Assembly: GCA_963726135.1 (NCBI GenBank)
Contig: CAVSBE010000008.1
Location: forward strand, 868,001-932,000
DNA length: 64,000 bases
From: Bog-473 sp963726135
GTDB lineage: Bacteria > Actinomycetota > Acidimicrobiia > Acidimicrobiales > RAAP-2
Direction of reading: 5' to 3'
Shown: positions 47,340-56,092 of the stretch, piece after piece
How positions within the stretch are numbered: the stretch's first letter is position 1
How the letters are laid out: every line of letters begins with the position of its first letter
Notes under the pieces: generated by a model
The model's database searches: none
What the model was told of the DNA's origin: nothing
Seen by the model: only the letters and a program-made list of their open reading frames with translations
Program-made: the position numbers and the translations under genes

Positions 47340-47361
47340 TGTCCCGGCGATCTGGGGCAGG
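47340..47361 (+). repeat. Dispersed hairpin repeat, copy 7
   Basis: TGTCCCGG, CGAT, CTGGGGCAGG. The upstream part (GAAAGTGTCGGAGTGGCACC, 47319-47338) matches the left flanks of both IS30 insertions, so the full unit may be about 45 bp. Confidence 0.6.
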
Positions 47362-47370
47362 CTGGCGTCT

Positions 47371-48189
47371 GTGGATGCCAGCGAAAGCGACCGTTTGGCA
47401 GCGCGCCCTCTGGCCCTGCAGCGTTCGAGGTTGTTCGACCAGCAAGCCGAGGCATATGACCGGTTCCGGCCGACCTATCCCGATGCGGTGATCGACGAGC
47501 TGCTCGGTCCGGTGCCTGCGGGCCTGGACGTTCTCGACGTGGGTTGTGGCACCGGGATTGCTTCACGACAGATTGCCCAGCGTGGCGCCAAGGTGCTGGG
47601 GGTGGAACTCGCTCCGCGAATGGCGGAGATCGCCCGCGGTCATGGGGTCGACGTGGAGATCGCGGCCTTCGAAGCCTGGGACGCTGCTGGTCGCACTTTC
47701 GACCGGGTGACCTCGGCGCAGGCCTGGCACTGGCTCGACCTCCCTATCGCCACCGCCAAAGCGGCCTCTGTGCTGCGGCCGGGCGGCAAGCTCTGTCTGA
47801 TCTGGAACGCGGGGTGTCAGCCCGATGATCTGGCCGATGCTCTCGAGGAGGTGTACGCGAGAGTCGTGCCGCCCGGCGGTCACCGTCTGTTCCGGGGGTA
47901 CGCGGCCAGCCGGTCATCCGACGTGAAGACCGGACTCGACTCGGAGATCGACGCCATCTCAGCGGTGCCCGACTTCGGTGCGCCGACAGAGAAGTGGTTC
48001 CCCTGGACGCGGGCCTACCAGCGGGATGAGTGGCTGGACCAGCTCATGTCACGGAGCGACCACGCCGCCCTCGAACCAGCGGTCCGAGACCGCCTGTTCG
48101 AAGCCATCGGCGCGGCCATCGACGATCACGGCGGCTCGTTCGTCATGAACTTCGAGACCGTCCTGATCACCGCGACTCGGGTGGGGTAG
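47371..48189 (+). CDS. Class I SAM-dependent methyltransferase
   Basis: The 272-aa product shows SRLFDQQAEAYDRFRPTYPD (typical N-terminus), motif I LDVLDVGCGTGIASRQIAQR, VLGVELAPRMAEIARGHGVD, TFDRVTSAQAWHWLDLPIAT, and VLRPGGKLCLIWNAGCQPDD. The AQAWHW element is characteristic of a family of UbiE/Trm9-like methyltransferases of unknown substrate. The open frame continues upstream to 47269 but that part translates repeat copy 7, so GTG 47371 is preferred. Confidence 0.87.
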   Translation: MDASESDRLAARPLALQRSRLFDQQAEAYDRFRPTYPDAVIDELLGPVPAGLDVLDVGCGTGIASRQIAQRGAKVLGVELAPRMAEIARGHGVDVEIAAFEAWDAAGRTFDRVTSAQAWHWLDLPIATAKAASVLRPGGKLCLIWNAGCQPDDLADALEEVYARVVPPGGHRLFRGYAASRSSDVKTGLDSEIDAISAVPDFGAPTEKWFPWTRAYQRDEWLDQLMSRSDHAALEPAVRDRLFEAIGAAIDDHGGSFVMNFETVLITATRVG

Positions 48190-48288
48190 ACCCGGGCCGC
48201 GGTCTGGGGGTAGCACCCCGACGCGGGGTACCGGGACGTCCTGCTATGCACCAGCCCGAAAGTGCCGCAGGGGGGCACCCATACCCGG

Positions 48289-49523
48289 TGTGTCCTCAAG
48301 TGGTCAACGCAACAGCCTCGGCGAACGTCTGAGATGGTGTCATCCAGCCGAGTGTCTGTCGAGGCCTCGTGTTGAGTGAGCGGGCGACGGCGTCGAGTTC
48401 TCGTTGAGTGCACTGCGACAGATCCGAGGACTTCGGCAGGTATTGGCGGAGCAATCCGTTGGTGTTCTCGTTACTCCCGCGCTGCCAGGGGCTCTTGGGG
48501 TCACAGAAGTAGATCTGCACACCGGTGTCGACCGTGAACTGGACGTGCTCGGCCATCTCCTTGCCCTGATCCCAGGTGATGGATCGTCGGAGCTGAGCCG
48601 GCAGGGTCAAGATGCGCTTGGTCATGGCCCTGCGGACTGGCTCGGCGCCGTGGCCGTTGGGGAGCTTGAGCAAGATCACGTAGCGGCTGTGGCGCTCGAC
48701 GAGAGTCCCGATGGAGGTCATCTTCTTGCCGAAGATCAGGTCGCCTTCCCAGTGTCCCGGCACGGCCCGGTCCTTCACCTCGGCGGGACGCTCGGAGATC
48801 ATCACCATGTCGCGCAGCTGGCCCTGGCCAACGTTGCCCTTGGTGTAGGCCTTGGCCCGTCGCAGAGCACGACCAGTTCGCAGGCACGAGTGGAGCTCTT
48901 TGCGCAGCGCTCCACGGCTCTGGACGAACAGTGATTGGTAGATGGTCTCGTGGGACACCTGCATCTCCGGGCGATCTGGGTATTCCGAGAGCCAACCACG
49001 CCGAGATCTGCTGGGGCGACCATCGGGCCCCGAGCTTGCGTTCGACGACCCCTCGGAGCCGCCGGCACTGAGCGAGCTTGGCCCGCTTGGGTCGCAGCGC
49101 CCGTCGGCACGCCGCCCGGTCTGCCACCAGGGCCCGGTACTTCTTTCGCCCTCCGTTGGTGTTGACCTCCCGACACACAGTGTCGAAGGCGAGCGACCCA
49201 GCGCCTCGGCGATGGCACGGATGGAATCGCCCGCAGCCAGGCCTCTCGAGATCTCCTCTCGCTCTTCGAGCGAGAGGCGCAGCTCCGAGCGCTGCCGAGC
49301 CGTGGGACGCTTCCCGCCGGCGTCGGCGATGAACTTGCGCAACGACACGTTCTGCCTGCCCAGATGCCTGGCGATGCGCTTAACGGGTACTCCCGCCTCA
49401 CGCATGTCCCAGATCGTCTGGCGCTCTTCCTCGCTAAAGCGTCTCCACATCTACGCACCTCCTGATCGGCGACATCACTGTTCGCCAATCAGGCTGGTGT
49501 TGCAATGACCGCTTGAGGCCACA
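48289..49523 (-). mobile_element. IS30-family element, copy 1
   Basis: About 1235 bp. Left tip TGTGTCCTCAAGTGGTCAAC (48289 on) matches the reverse complement of the right tip, TGTGGCCTCAAGCGGTCATT; both end in GCAAC/TGCAAC. It carries one transposase gene, minus strand. Confidence 0.8.
48296..49450 (-). pseudogene. IS30 transposase, two compensating frameshifts
   Basis: The N-terminus MWRRFSEEERQTIWDMREAG and HTH (SIRAIAEALGRSPST) are normal. From about 49180 to 48990 the correct protein lies in another frame (REVNTNGGRKKYRALVADRA, CRRALRPKRAKLAQCRRLRG, ARWSPQQISAWLALG). The original frame then resumes with PEMQVSHETIYQSLFVQSRG, the DDE residues in GHWEGDLIFGKKMTSIGTLV, SITWDQGKEMAEH and NENTNGLLRQYLPKSSDLSQ, to the stop at 48296. 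About 60 residues are scrambled, so it is likely inactive. Confidence 0.82.
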
Positions 49524-49597
49524 GCCGTTCGGGGACACCCCTGGGCGATGTGCTGCTCGCTGATCGGAGAGACTTTCTGTCCCGGTTGAGGTTACTA

Positions 49598-50720
49598 GTG
49601 GATCCTCGCGATAATAACACTGATGTGGTTTCATGGAGGGATGCGACTTCCTCCACTCAAACTCCGTCGAGGTGACCGGGCCGAGCTCGAAGCGCGTGTG
49701 CGGTCCAACACCATTGAGGCTCGGGCGGCCAAGCGGGCGCGCATGATCCTGCTGATGGCCGACGGCGAATCCAATCGGGCGATCGGTGAGCTGGTCGATC
49801 TGCACTACAACCAGGTGGGGATGTGGCGGGCCCGCTATGAGGAATACGGGCTGGCCGGGTTAGAAGACGAGGAGCGTCCGGGCCGCCCGGTGATCTATGA
49901 CCACGACGACGTGTTGCTCTTGGTCAAGTTGGTCACCGAGGATCCCCCGGCCGGATCGACCCGCTGGACGATGGAGAGTCTCGCGACGGCCATGGCCGAG
50001 CACGGCGTGCACATCTCGGCTTCGCAGGCCTGGCGGATCTGTAAGGCCCTCGACCTCAAGCCCTGGCAGGTCGAGTCGTGGATGACCAGCCATGACCCGG
50101 ACTTTTGGGCCAAGGCCGCAGATGTCTGCGGCTTGTACCTCAATCCGCCGCACAATGCCGTGGTCTGGTCGGTCGACGAGAAGTCGGGCATGCAGGCCAA
50201 GTCACGGATCAACCCGACCAAACCGGCCATTCCGGGCAAGCGGACCAGGCGGGAGTTCGAGTACAAGCGCCATGGCACCGCCGTGCTCTTCGCCGCGTTG
50301 AGCGTCCATGAGGGCACAATGGCCGGATGGGTCACCAACTCGACTCGGAGCGACAACTTCGTCACCTTCTTGGGCGACCTGGTCGCCCAGACCCCGCCAC
50401 ACCTCGATCTCCATTGCATCGCCGACAACTTCGCCGCCCACAAGACGGCCAAGGTCACCGAATTCTTAGAGGCCAATCCCCGGGTCCACATCCATCACAC
50501 ACCCACCCATGCCAGCTGGCTCAACCAGGTCGAGCTCTTCTTCTCGATACTCGAACGTCGGCTGCTGCGCCGTGGTGAATTCGACTCACTCGACGACCTG
50601 GCCGACAAGGTCATCGCCTTCATCAACGACTACAACCGCCGGGCAACACCGTTCCGCTGGACCTATGACGGCAAGCCCCTCCGAGTCGCGTAAGTCACAA
50701 TGATTTACGCGCGAGACCAC
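49598..50720 (+). mobile_element. IS630-family element
   Basis: About 1123 bp starting GTGGATCCTCGCG and ending CGCGCGAGACCAC, flanked by TA at 49596-49597 and 50721-50722, as expected for TA-targeting IS630/mariner relatives. Confidence 0.75.
49623..50693 (+). CDS. IS630-family transposase
   Basis: The 356-aa DDE enzyme has an N-terminal winged-helix region (KRARMILLMADGESNRAIGE, LVDLHYNQVGMWRARYEEYG), a second HTH (STRWTMESLATAMAEHGVHI), and the catalytic triad in NAVVWSVDEKSGMQAKSRIN, LHCIADNFAAHKTAKVTEFL and HASWLNQVELFFSILERRLL. All three acidic positions are present (DE, D, E). The frame is uninterrupted in one ORF, so this copy may be active. ATG 49641 is an alternative start. Confidence 0.92.
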   Translation: MWFHGGMRLPPLKLRRGDRAELEARVRSNTIEARAAKRARMILLMADGESNRAIGELVDLHYNQVGMWRARYEEYGLAGLEDEERPGRPVIYDHDDVLLLVKLVTEDPPAGSTRWTMESLATAMAEHGVHISASQAWRICKALDLKPWQVESWMTSHDPDFWAKAADVCGLYLNPPHNAVVWSVDEKSGMQAKSRINPTKPAIPGKRTRREFEYKRHGTAVLFAALSVHEGTMAGWVTNSTRSDNFVTFLGDLVAQTPPHLDLHCIADNFAAHKTAKVTEFLEANPRVHIHHTPTHASWLNQVELFFSILERRLLRRGEFDSLDDLADKVIAFINDYNRRATPFRWTYDGKPLRVA

Positions 50721-50785
50721 TAGTGCGGTAACGCCTTCTTGATTCGAGAAATCACTGCATTGTCCGTACTCTCCGAGCAAGTCAT

Positions 50786-52213
50786 TTACAGCTCGATGTC
50801 CGCATAGAGGTGGTGGCGGTCGAGCAAACTGAAACACCGGTCTTCGCAGACTTGGGCGATGTGGGGATCGATCTCGTACTTCGCTTTGGCTGTGGATGTC
50901 GCCGGTGTCGTGGCTCTCAAGGCAGTGACTATGACGTCGGCGACTTCGTCGATCTCGTCTGGCCTAAATCCCAGCGTGGTCAGCGCCGGTGTTCCAAGTC
51001 GAATTCCCGAGGTGTACCAGGCGCCGTTGGCGTCACCTGGCAATAAGTTGCGATTGGTGACCACGCCTGCGTCAATCAGGGCAGCCTCAGCTTGACGGCC
51101 GGTGAGTCCGAAGCTGGAAGCCACGTCCAAGAGCACAAGGTGGTTGTCAGTCCCCCCAGTGATGAGCCGTGCACCCCGCCGTATCAGACCTTCCGCCAGA
51201 GCACGTGCATTCTCTACGATGTGGACGGCATAGGCAGCGAACGAGGGCTGGCGAGCCTCAGACAAAGCAACGGCCTTGGCAGCCATCATGTGGGGCAGCG
51301 GGCCACCGAGGACCATCGGGCATCCTTTGTCTACACAGGGTGCATATTCCTCGGTGCAGAGGACTAGTCCACCCCGAGGTCCGCGCAGTGACTTGTGGGT
51401 GGTGGAGGTCACGACATCGGCGTGGGGCACCGGATCGAGGTCACCGACCAGCACTTTCCCGGCCACCAGCCCAGCGAAGTGGGCCATGTCGACCATGAAA
51501 GTAGCCCCGACGTCGTGGGCGATCTCAGCCAAGATGGCAAAATTGGGGTTCCGGGGGTAGGCCGAGTACCCCGCCACGAGCACCAGCGGACGGAACTCTC
51601 TCACCTGGGCCGCTATGGCGCCGTAGTCGAGGAGTCCGGAAGCGGAATCGACCCCGTAACTAGCCTGGTCAAAGAGCTTCCCGGAAATATTGGGTCGGAA
51701 CCCATGGGTGAGGTGCCCCCCGGCGTCGAGAGCCATGCCCATCATGCGCTGGGAGTGCAGTTCGTTGCGCAGTTGATCCCAGCTCACGGTGTCAAGGTCG
51801 TTCACGTGAGCCGCCCCAGCCTCGTTGAGGAATGGTTGCTCGACTCGGTGGGCAAGGATGGCCCAGTAAGCGACCAGGTTGGCGTCGATCCCCGAATGAG
51901 GCTGGACATAGGCGTGATCGGCGCCGAACAGTGCTTTGGCGTGGTCGGTAGCCAATGTCTCGATCCGGTCAACCATCTCGCATCCGGCATAAAACCGATG
52001 GCCCGGTGTGCCCTCGGCATACTTGTCCGACAGCCAGTTGCCCATGGCCAGCAGCACGGCCGGTGAGGCGTAGTTCTCTGAAGCGATGAGCTTCAGTTGA
52101 CGCCGTTGGGACTCCAGCTCACCGACGATGGCCGCTGCCACATCTGGTTCGGCGGCAGAGATCACCTCCAACGCCGATCGATAGGCACTCGCTACGACTG
52201 GTTCGGGCACCAC
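50786..52213 (-). CDS. glyA: Serine hydroxymethyltransferase
   Basis: The 475-aa PLP enzyme interconverts serine and glycine with tetrahydrofolate. It shows LKLIASENYASPAVLLAMGN, SDKYAEGTPGHRFYAGCEMV, ADHAYVQPHSGIDANLVAYW, the PLP aspartate in ATFMVDMAHFAGLVAGKVLV, and the lysine K274 in VVTSTTHKSLRGPRGG. An insertion of about 50 residues around 125-175 (DTVSWDQLRNELHSQRMMGM) makes it longer than the 415-435 aa housekeeping type. AAGGAG precedes two tandem GTGs (52213 and 52210). It sits alone between IS630 and IS30, far from other one-carbon genes. Confidence 0.93.
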   Translation of the reverse strand: MVPEPVVASAYRSALEVISAAEPDVAAAIVGELESQRRQLKLIASENYASPAVLLAMGNWLSDKYAEGTPGHRFYAGCEMVDRIETLATDHAKALFGADHAYVQPHSGIDANLVAYWAILAHRVEQPFLNEAGAAHVNDLDTVSWDQLRNELHSQRMMGMALDAGGHLTHGFRPNISGKLFDQASYGVDSASGLLDYGAIAAQVREFRPLVLVAGYSAYPRNPNFAILAEIAHDVGATFMVDMAHFAGLVAGKVLVGDLDPVPHADVVTSTTHKSLRGPRGGLVLCTEEYAPCVDKGCPMVLGGPLPHMMAAKAVALSEARQPSFAAYAVHIVENARALAEGLIRRGARLITGGTDNHLVLLDVASSFGLTGRQAEAALIDAGVVTNRNLLPGDANGAWYTSGIRLGTPALTTLGFRPDEIDEVADVIVTALRATTPATSTAKAKYEIDPHIAQVCEDRCFSLLDRHHLYADIEL

Positions 52214-52255
52214 GCGCTCCTTCGGACGACATCGAGTCTTCGCCCAGGCGCACGG

Positions 52256-53653
52256 CTATATCCGGCAGGCTGCCGGCGGGTCGGTCCCCGGTGGTACTCC
52301 ACCCAGACGCCAGTAACGACCCGCTCCAACGATAGCCCCAACAAGCTGCGGAGAGGTATGGACCTGATCGAAGGATGACTCGGAGGCGCCCGGCGAAGGA
52401 TCGGCCCGCAGGCCTCCACTCAGGGCTCTGAAATGCCCCCTACCGCGCGGCCCATATCCAAGTGAGGCATGCCTTCGATGTGCCGGAGTGTGACACCCAC
52501 CCGGTGCGTCCTCAAGGGTCAACGCAACAGCCTCGGCGAACGCCTGAGATGGTGTCATCCAGCCGAGCGTCTGTCGAGGACGTCGGTTGAGGGAGCGGGC
52601 GATGGCATTGAGCTGCTGCTGTGAGTACGGCGACAGGTCGGCGTTCTTCGGGAGGTATTGGCGCAACAGACCGTTGGTGTTCTCGTTGGTGCCGCGCTGC
52701 CAGGGGCTCTTGGGGTCGCAGAAGTAGACCGCCACTCCGGTCTCGACGCTGAAGCGCACGTGCTCGGCCATCTCCTTGCCCTGGTCCCAGGTGAGCGAGC
52801 GGCGCAGGGTGGCGGGCAAGGTCAAGATCCTCTTGGCCAAGGCGATGCGCACCGCCTCGGCCCCGTGCCCGTTGGGAAGCTTGCACAACATGACGTAGCG
52901 GCTCCGTCGCTCGACCAAGGTGGCGATGGCGGTCATCTTCTTGCCGAAGATGAGATCCCCCTCCCAGTGGCCCGGCACCGCTCGGTCGGCCACCTCTGGG
53001 GGGCGCTCGGAGATCACGACCATGTCCTTGAGCTTGCCTGCTCCGATGTGGCTGGCCTTGGTGTAGGCCTTGGCCCGGCGCATGGCCCGGCCGCTGCGCA
53101 GGCAGGTATGGAGCTCTTTGCGCAGTGCTCCTTTGCCCTGGACGAAGAGCGATTGGTAGATGGTCTCGTGGGACACCTGCATCTCGGGGTTGTTCGGGTG
53201 CGCATCAGCCAACCACGAAGAGATCTGCTCGGGTGACCAGTTGGGCCTCGATGGCCCGGCGCAGACGGCGACAGCGGGCCACTTGGTCCGCTTCGGTCGC
53301 AGCGCCCGGCGCTCGGCTGCCCGATCGGCGGGCAGGGCCCGATTGCGCCGCCGGCCTCCGTTGGAGTTGACCTCCCGACACACCGTGGAGGGTGCCCGGC
53401 CCAGGTCGGCCGCGATGGCTCGGATCGACCATCCGGCGGCCAGACCGCGCGAGATCTCCTCGCGCTCGGCCAACGACAGCCGCAACGCAGAGCGTTCTCG
53501 TGGGGTGGGGCGTCTCCCGCCGGCATCGGCGATGAACTTGCGCAGCGACACGGTCTGCCTGCCCAAGTGCCTGGCAATGCGCTTGACCGGCACCCCGCCC
53601 TCACGCATGTCCCAGATCGTCCGCCGCTCTTCCTCGCTAAAGCGCCTCCACAT
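52256..53653 (-). CDS. IS30 transposase, copy 2, with altered internal stretch and run-through 3' end
   Basis: ATG 53653 has AGGAGGTG upstream. The product shows MWRRFSEEERRTIWDMREGG, an HTH pair, GHWEGDLIFGKKMTAIATLV, RSLTWDQGKEMAEHVRF and NENTNGLLRQYLPKNADLSP, so the DDE core is present. Residues about 125-138 (WPAVAVCAGPSRPN) are out of frame relative to the family sequence VARCRRLRRAIEAQL, implying two compensating indels. Where copy 1 ends VALTT-stop, this copy reads VALTLEDAPGG and leaves the element, adding about 80 residues of flanking DNA before the stop at 52256. Confidence 0.8.
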   Translation of the reverse strand: MWRRFSEEERRTIWDMREGGVPVKRIARHLGRQTVSLRKFIADAGGRRPTPRERSALRLSLAEREEISRGLAAGWSIRAIAADLGRAPSTVCREVNSNGGRRRNRALPADRAAERRALRPKRTKWPAVAVCAGPSRPNWSPEQISSWLADAHPNNPEMQVSHETIYQSLFVQGKGALRKELHTCLRSGRAMRRAKAYTKASHIGAGKLKDMVVISERPPEVADRAVPGHWEGDLIFGKKMTAIATLVERRSRYVMLCKLPNGHGAEAVRIALAKRILTLPATLRRSLTWDQGKEMAEHVRFSVETGVAVYFCDPKSPWQRGTNENTNGLLRQYLPKNADLSPYSQQQLNAIARSLNRRPRQTLGWMTPSQAFAEAVALTLEDAPGGCHTPAHRRHASLGYGPRGRGHFRALSGGLRADPSPGASESSFDQVHTSPQLVGAIVGAGRYWRLGGVPPGTDPPAACRI

Positions 53654-53711
53654 CTGCACACCTCCTGATGTTGCAATCACCCTTGAGGACACAGGGCGAT
53701 AGGGGACACCC
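52478..53711 (+). repeat. Dispersed repeat copy 9, split by IS30-2
   Basis: The left half 52478-52504 (ATGTGCCGGAGTGTGACACC, CACCCGG) and the right half 53694-53711 (GGGCGATAGGGGACACCC) rejoin to CACCCGG-GCGATAGGGGACACCC. The cut is at the same place as in copy 8; a 2-bp GG duplication is compatible with IS30 insertion. Confidence 0.6.
52505..53693 (-). mobile_element. IS30-family element, copy 2
   Basis: About 1189 bp with tips TGCGTCCTCAAGGGTCAACG and (reverse complement of right end) TGTGTCCTCAAGGGTGATTG. Related to but clearly diverged from copy 1. Confidence 0.8.
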
Positions 53712-53855
53712 TTCGCATCCACTCGGCACGGTACTTCCAGGATGGCCGTCGCTCTTGCCAACAACCTGCGTTCCGGAGTCCGTCAGCAGGCGACGGTTCT
53801 CGCCGACCCGCCCCGCCGATTCGGTTGACGGATTGTTGTCGTCGCGACATCCGAG

Positions 53856-54579
53856 TCAGTAGCTGTCGAGCAGTTGATGGATCCAGTCGCTCAATACGGC
53901 GGCCGCAACGGTCTTGCCCTTGGCGTCGAAATCGTTAGGGCTGGCGCCGTGTTCAAGTAGTAACACGATGATCCGACGTTGCTCCTCCTTGGCCGCGTCC
54001 GACCCAGAGTGGCTCTTGCCTGTATTCTGGACAGCCAGGTGAAGCGGGGTCAAGCCACTCTTGTTCATCAGTAGCGGGTTGGCACCCTTGTCGATAAGTG
54101 CGCTGACCCCACCCGAGCATCGATCCCTTACGGCTCGATGCAGCGGGGCTACTCCACTCTTGTCGAGTGCGTTGGGGTCCGCGCCGGCATCGATGAGAAG
54201 AGAGATCAGCTCGCGCTGCGCAGTCGCATCCGCGCCCGGACCTCCATCTGCAGCGTAGTGGAGCGGTTCGGCTCCTCTTCGGGTTCAGTGCGCGAACGGC
54301 GGCGCCTTGTACGACTAGTGACTTGGCTAATCCCCGGTCATGGGCGGCAGCGGCTACATGCAGTGCCGTGTCGCCGGCGTCGACGTAATGACGAATGGGG
54401 ATGAGGAAGTACGGTCGTGGATCTTGGCGACTCGCTCCAACCCGAAGGGGAAACGTGACCAAACCGGGCGTTTGATCGAGCATTCGCATGACCCCGACGT
54501 GGTCACGTGAGGCGATCGCGGCGAAGAGCGCGAGCAGCGAATCATCGAAGTCATTGGGTCCCCGACCTGGCTTCATCAC
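53856..54579 (-). pseudogene. Ankyrin-repeat protein, one frameshift
   Basis: The first frame reads LLALFAAIASRDHVGVMRML, DQTPGLVTFPLRVGASR, DAGDTALHVAAAAHDRGLAK, SLVVQGAAVRALNP. At about 54282 the message moves to the next frame, AEPLHYAADGGPGADATAQR, ELISLLIDAGADPNALDKSG, VAPLHRAVRDRCSGGVSALI, DKGANPLLMNKSGLTPLHLA, VLLLEHGASPNDFDAKGKTV to 53856. Four to five ankyrin repeats, intact length about 240 aa, cytoplasmic. Ankyrin proteins mediate protein binding; the partner is unknown. Confidence 0.78.
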
Positions 54580-54723
54580 CGCTACAGATTGTCAAATCTG
54601 GGGACCGGGCGCCTTGGTCAGGGCTCGTACGATGTCGACCGTCGTGAGGCGAACGCGGGTGCAGCACATGGCTCAGGAATGCCGGATACCGAACCCCTCA
54701 TGCCCCTTCCCCCGATGTGACGA

Positions 54724-54753
54724 ACTGCCCACCGTCCCGGCGTACTGGGATAC
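54724..54753 (+). repeat. Dispersed hairpin repeat, copy 10
   Basis: ACTGCCCACC, GTCCCGG, CGTA, CTGGGATACC. Confidence 0.7.
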
Positions 54754-54892
54754 CTGCTCGAGGTCGTCACGACCATGGCGAACCTTAGGTATCCGTGCCT
54801 TGGACGCACGGTGGCGCCTGCTCTGCTTTGCTAGGGCTGACCATGCGGAGCCAGCTAGCGCAGTCCATCCTCGATTCGATAGGAGAGACGAC

Positions 54893-55301
54893 ATGACGCC
54901 GGAAGCATCTATTGCCCTTGTCGAGACTTTCTGGAACGAAGTCTGGGCGGCGTGCAACCCTGCTGCGATCGACCGCTTCGTTACGGAGGACTTCGTCATC
55001 ACCACTGCAGGTGTGGACGTCGCAGGGCCCGAGGACTTCAAGGCGTGGGGTTGCCCGATTCCAATCAACCATCGCCGATCTGAAGTGGAAAACTATCGAA
55101 ACCTTCTCCAACTCCGACGGCTCCCGTGTGGCCTCGCGGTTTCGGGTCACCGGCAGGAACAACGGCATGTTTGGGCTGCCAGCAGACGGTAAGCCAGTGG
55201 CGTTCACGGGTAATGCCATCCTGGCCGTGACGCCCACCGGCAAGCTCGCCAGCAATTGGGTTGAGCGCAGTGCGTGGGAGCTCTACAACGAGCTGAAGTG
55301 A
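54893..55301 (+). pseudogene. SnoaL/NTF2-like protein, one frameshift
   Basis: ATG 54893 follows AGGAGA. The first frame reads MTPEASIALVETFWNEVWAA, CNPAAIDRFVTEDFVITTAG, VDVAGPEDFKAW. From about 55048 the next frame continues VARFQSTIADLKWKTIETFS, NSDGSRVASRFRVTGRNNGM, FTGNAILAVTPTGKLASNWV, ERSAWELYNELK. The complete protein would be about 135 aa with the cone-shaped NTF2-like pocket. Confidence 0.75.
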
Positions 55302-55316
55302 CAGTCGTGCAGCAGC

Positions 55317-55345
55317 GCCCCACCGACCCGGCGAACGGGGACAGT
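55317..55345 (+). repeat. Dispersed hairpin repeat, copy 11
   Basis: GCCCCACC, GACCCGG, CGAA, CGGGGACAGT, 15 nt after one stop codon and 20 nt before the next start. Confidence 0.68.
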
Positions 55346-55353
55346 GGGGACCG

Positions 55354-55365
55354 TAGGCTCAACAC
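55354..55365 (+). promoter_or_regulatory. TAnnnT box 6 nt before GTG 55366
   Basis: TAGGCT 55354-55359, six bases, GTG. It follows repeat copy 11 directly. Confidence 0.42.
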
Positions 55366-55983
55366 GTGAGTGCCATCGAGGTCTATGCAGATGTTTGGTG
55401 CCCATTCGCACATGTCGGCCTCCACAATGTCGTTGACCGTCGGTCTGCGCTGGGGCGTGGAGACGTCCTATTGGATATCCGGGCCTGGCCCCTCGAATTG
55501 ATCAACGGAACGCCGCTCGATCCGGATATCACCGCTTCGCATGTGCGAGATCTACGGTCCCAGGTAGCCCCTCACCTTTTCAGGGGGTTTGACCCGACCC
55601 ATTTTCCGAGAACTTCGTTGCCTGGCCTCGCGTGGGTACACGCCGCATATCGCCAGGACCCGAAGACAGGCGAGGCAATGAGCCTCGCCATTCGCGAAGC
55701 ACTCTTTGAGGAGGGCCTGGATATATCTCGACCCGATGTGCTCTCCGACCTTGCCGGGTCATGCGACGTTGGCCCATATGGCGCTGCCGACGACGAGGGC
55801 GTACGTAGAGATTGGGCTGAAGGGGTTCGACGAGGCGTGAAGGGGTCTCCACATTTCTACTGCGGAAACTTTGACTCCTTCTGCCCATCGCTCGACATCT
55901 CAAGAAATAGGGACGGCCAATTGATAGTCAAGAACGATACGGCGGTGCTCAACAGGTTTCTGGCCAACTGTTTCGCAAGCTAG
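55366..55983 (+). CDS. DsbA-family (FrnE/HCCA isomerase-like) thioredoxin-fold protein
   Basis: The 205-aa protein begins IEVYADVWCPFAHVGLHNVV. The redox position reads C-P-F-A instead of CxxC, so only one Cys remains, as in FrnE-like/2-hydroxychromene-carboxylate isomerase-type members that use glutathione- or mycothiol-like chemistry. The helical insertion (DPTHFPRTSLPGLAWVHAAY, ISRPDVLSDLAG) and the cis-Pro loop region VKGSPHFYCGNFDSFCPSLD complete the fold. There is no signal peptide, so it is cytoplasmic. Leaderless GTG start. Repeat copies flank it on both sides. Confidence 0.83.
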   Translation: MSAIEVYADVWCPFAHVGLHNVVDRRSALGRGDVLLDIRAWPLELINGTPLDPDITASHVRDLRSQVAPHLFRGFDPTHFPRTSLPGLAWVHAAYRQDPKTGEAMSLAIREALFEEGLDISRPDVLSDLAGSCDVGPYGAADDEGVRRDWAEGVRRGVKGSPHFYCGNFDSFCPSLDISRNRDGQLIVKNDTAVLNRFLANCFAS

Positions 55984-56012
55984 TTCTGGTCGTCCCGTAG
56001 CCAGTCATCCCA

Positions 56013-56044
56013 GCCCCCGGCTCGGCAGCGAACGGGGGCACCCT
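56013..56044 (+). repeat. Dispersed hairpin repeat, copy 12 (divergent)
   Basis: CCCCCGGCTCGGCAGCGAAC, GGGGGCACCCTG: arms CCCCCG/CGGGGG with a longer loop, 30 nt after the DsbA-like stop. Confidence 0.5.
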
Positions 56045-56092
56045 GTCGATGAACACAGTAGAAGTTCGACGAAACAAGCCTGACTGGTCGAG

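Larger units (their letters stand above)
48257..49541 (+). repeat. Dispersed repeat copy 8, split by IS30-1
   Basis: The left half 48257-48288 (GAAAGTGCCG, GGGGGGCACCC, ATACCCGG) and the right half 49524-49541 (GCCGTTCGGGGACACCC) rejoin to CACCCATACCCGG-CGTTCGGGGACACCC. The split falls right after the CCCGG arm. Confidence 0.6.

Noticed and set aside
48289..53693. IS30 composite transposon carrying glyA
   Set aside because: The two IS30 copies are diverged in sequence and each has its own target copy of the repeat, so independent insertions are more likely.
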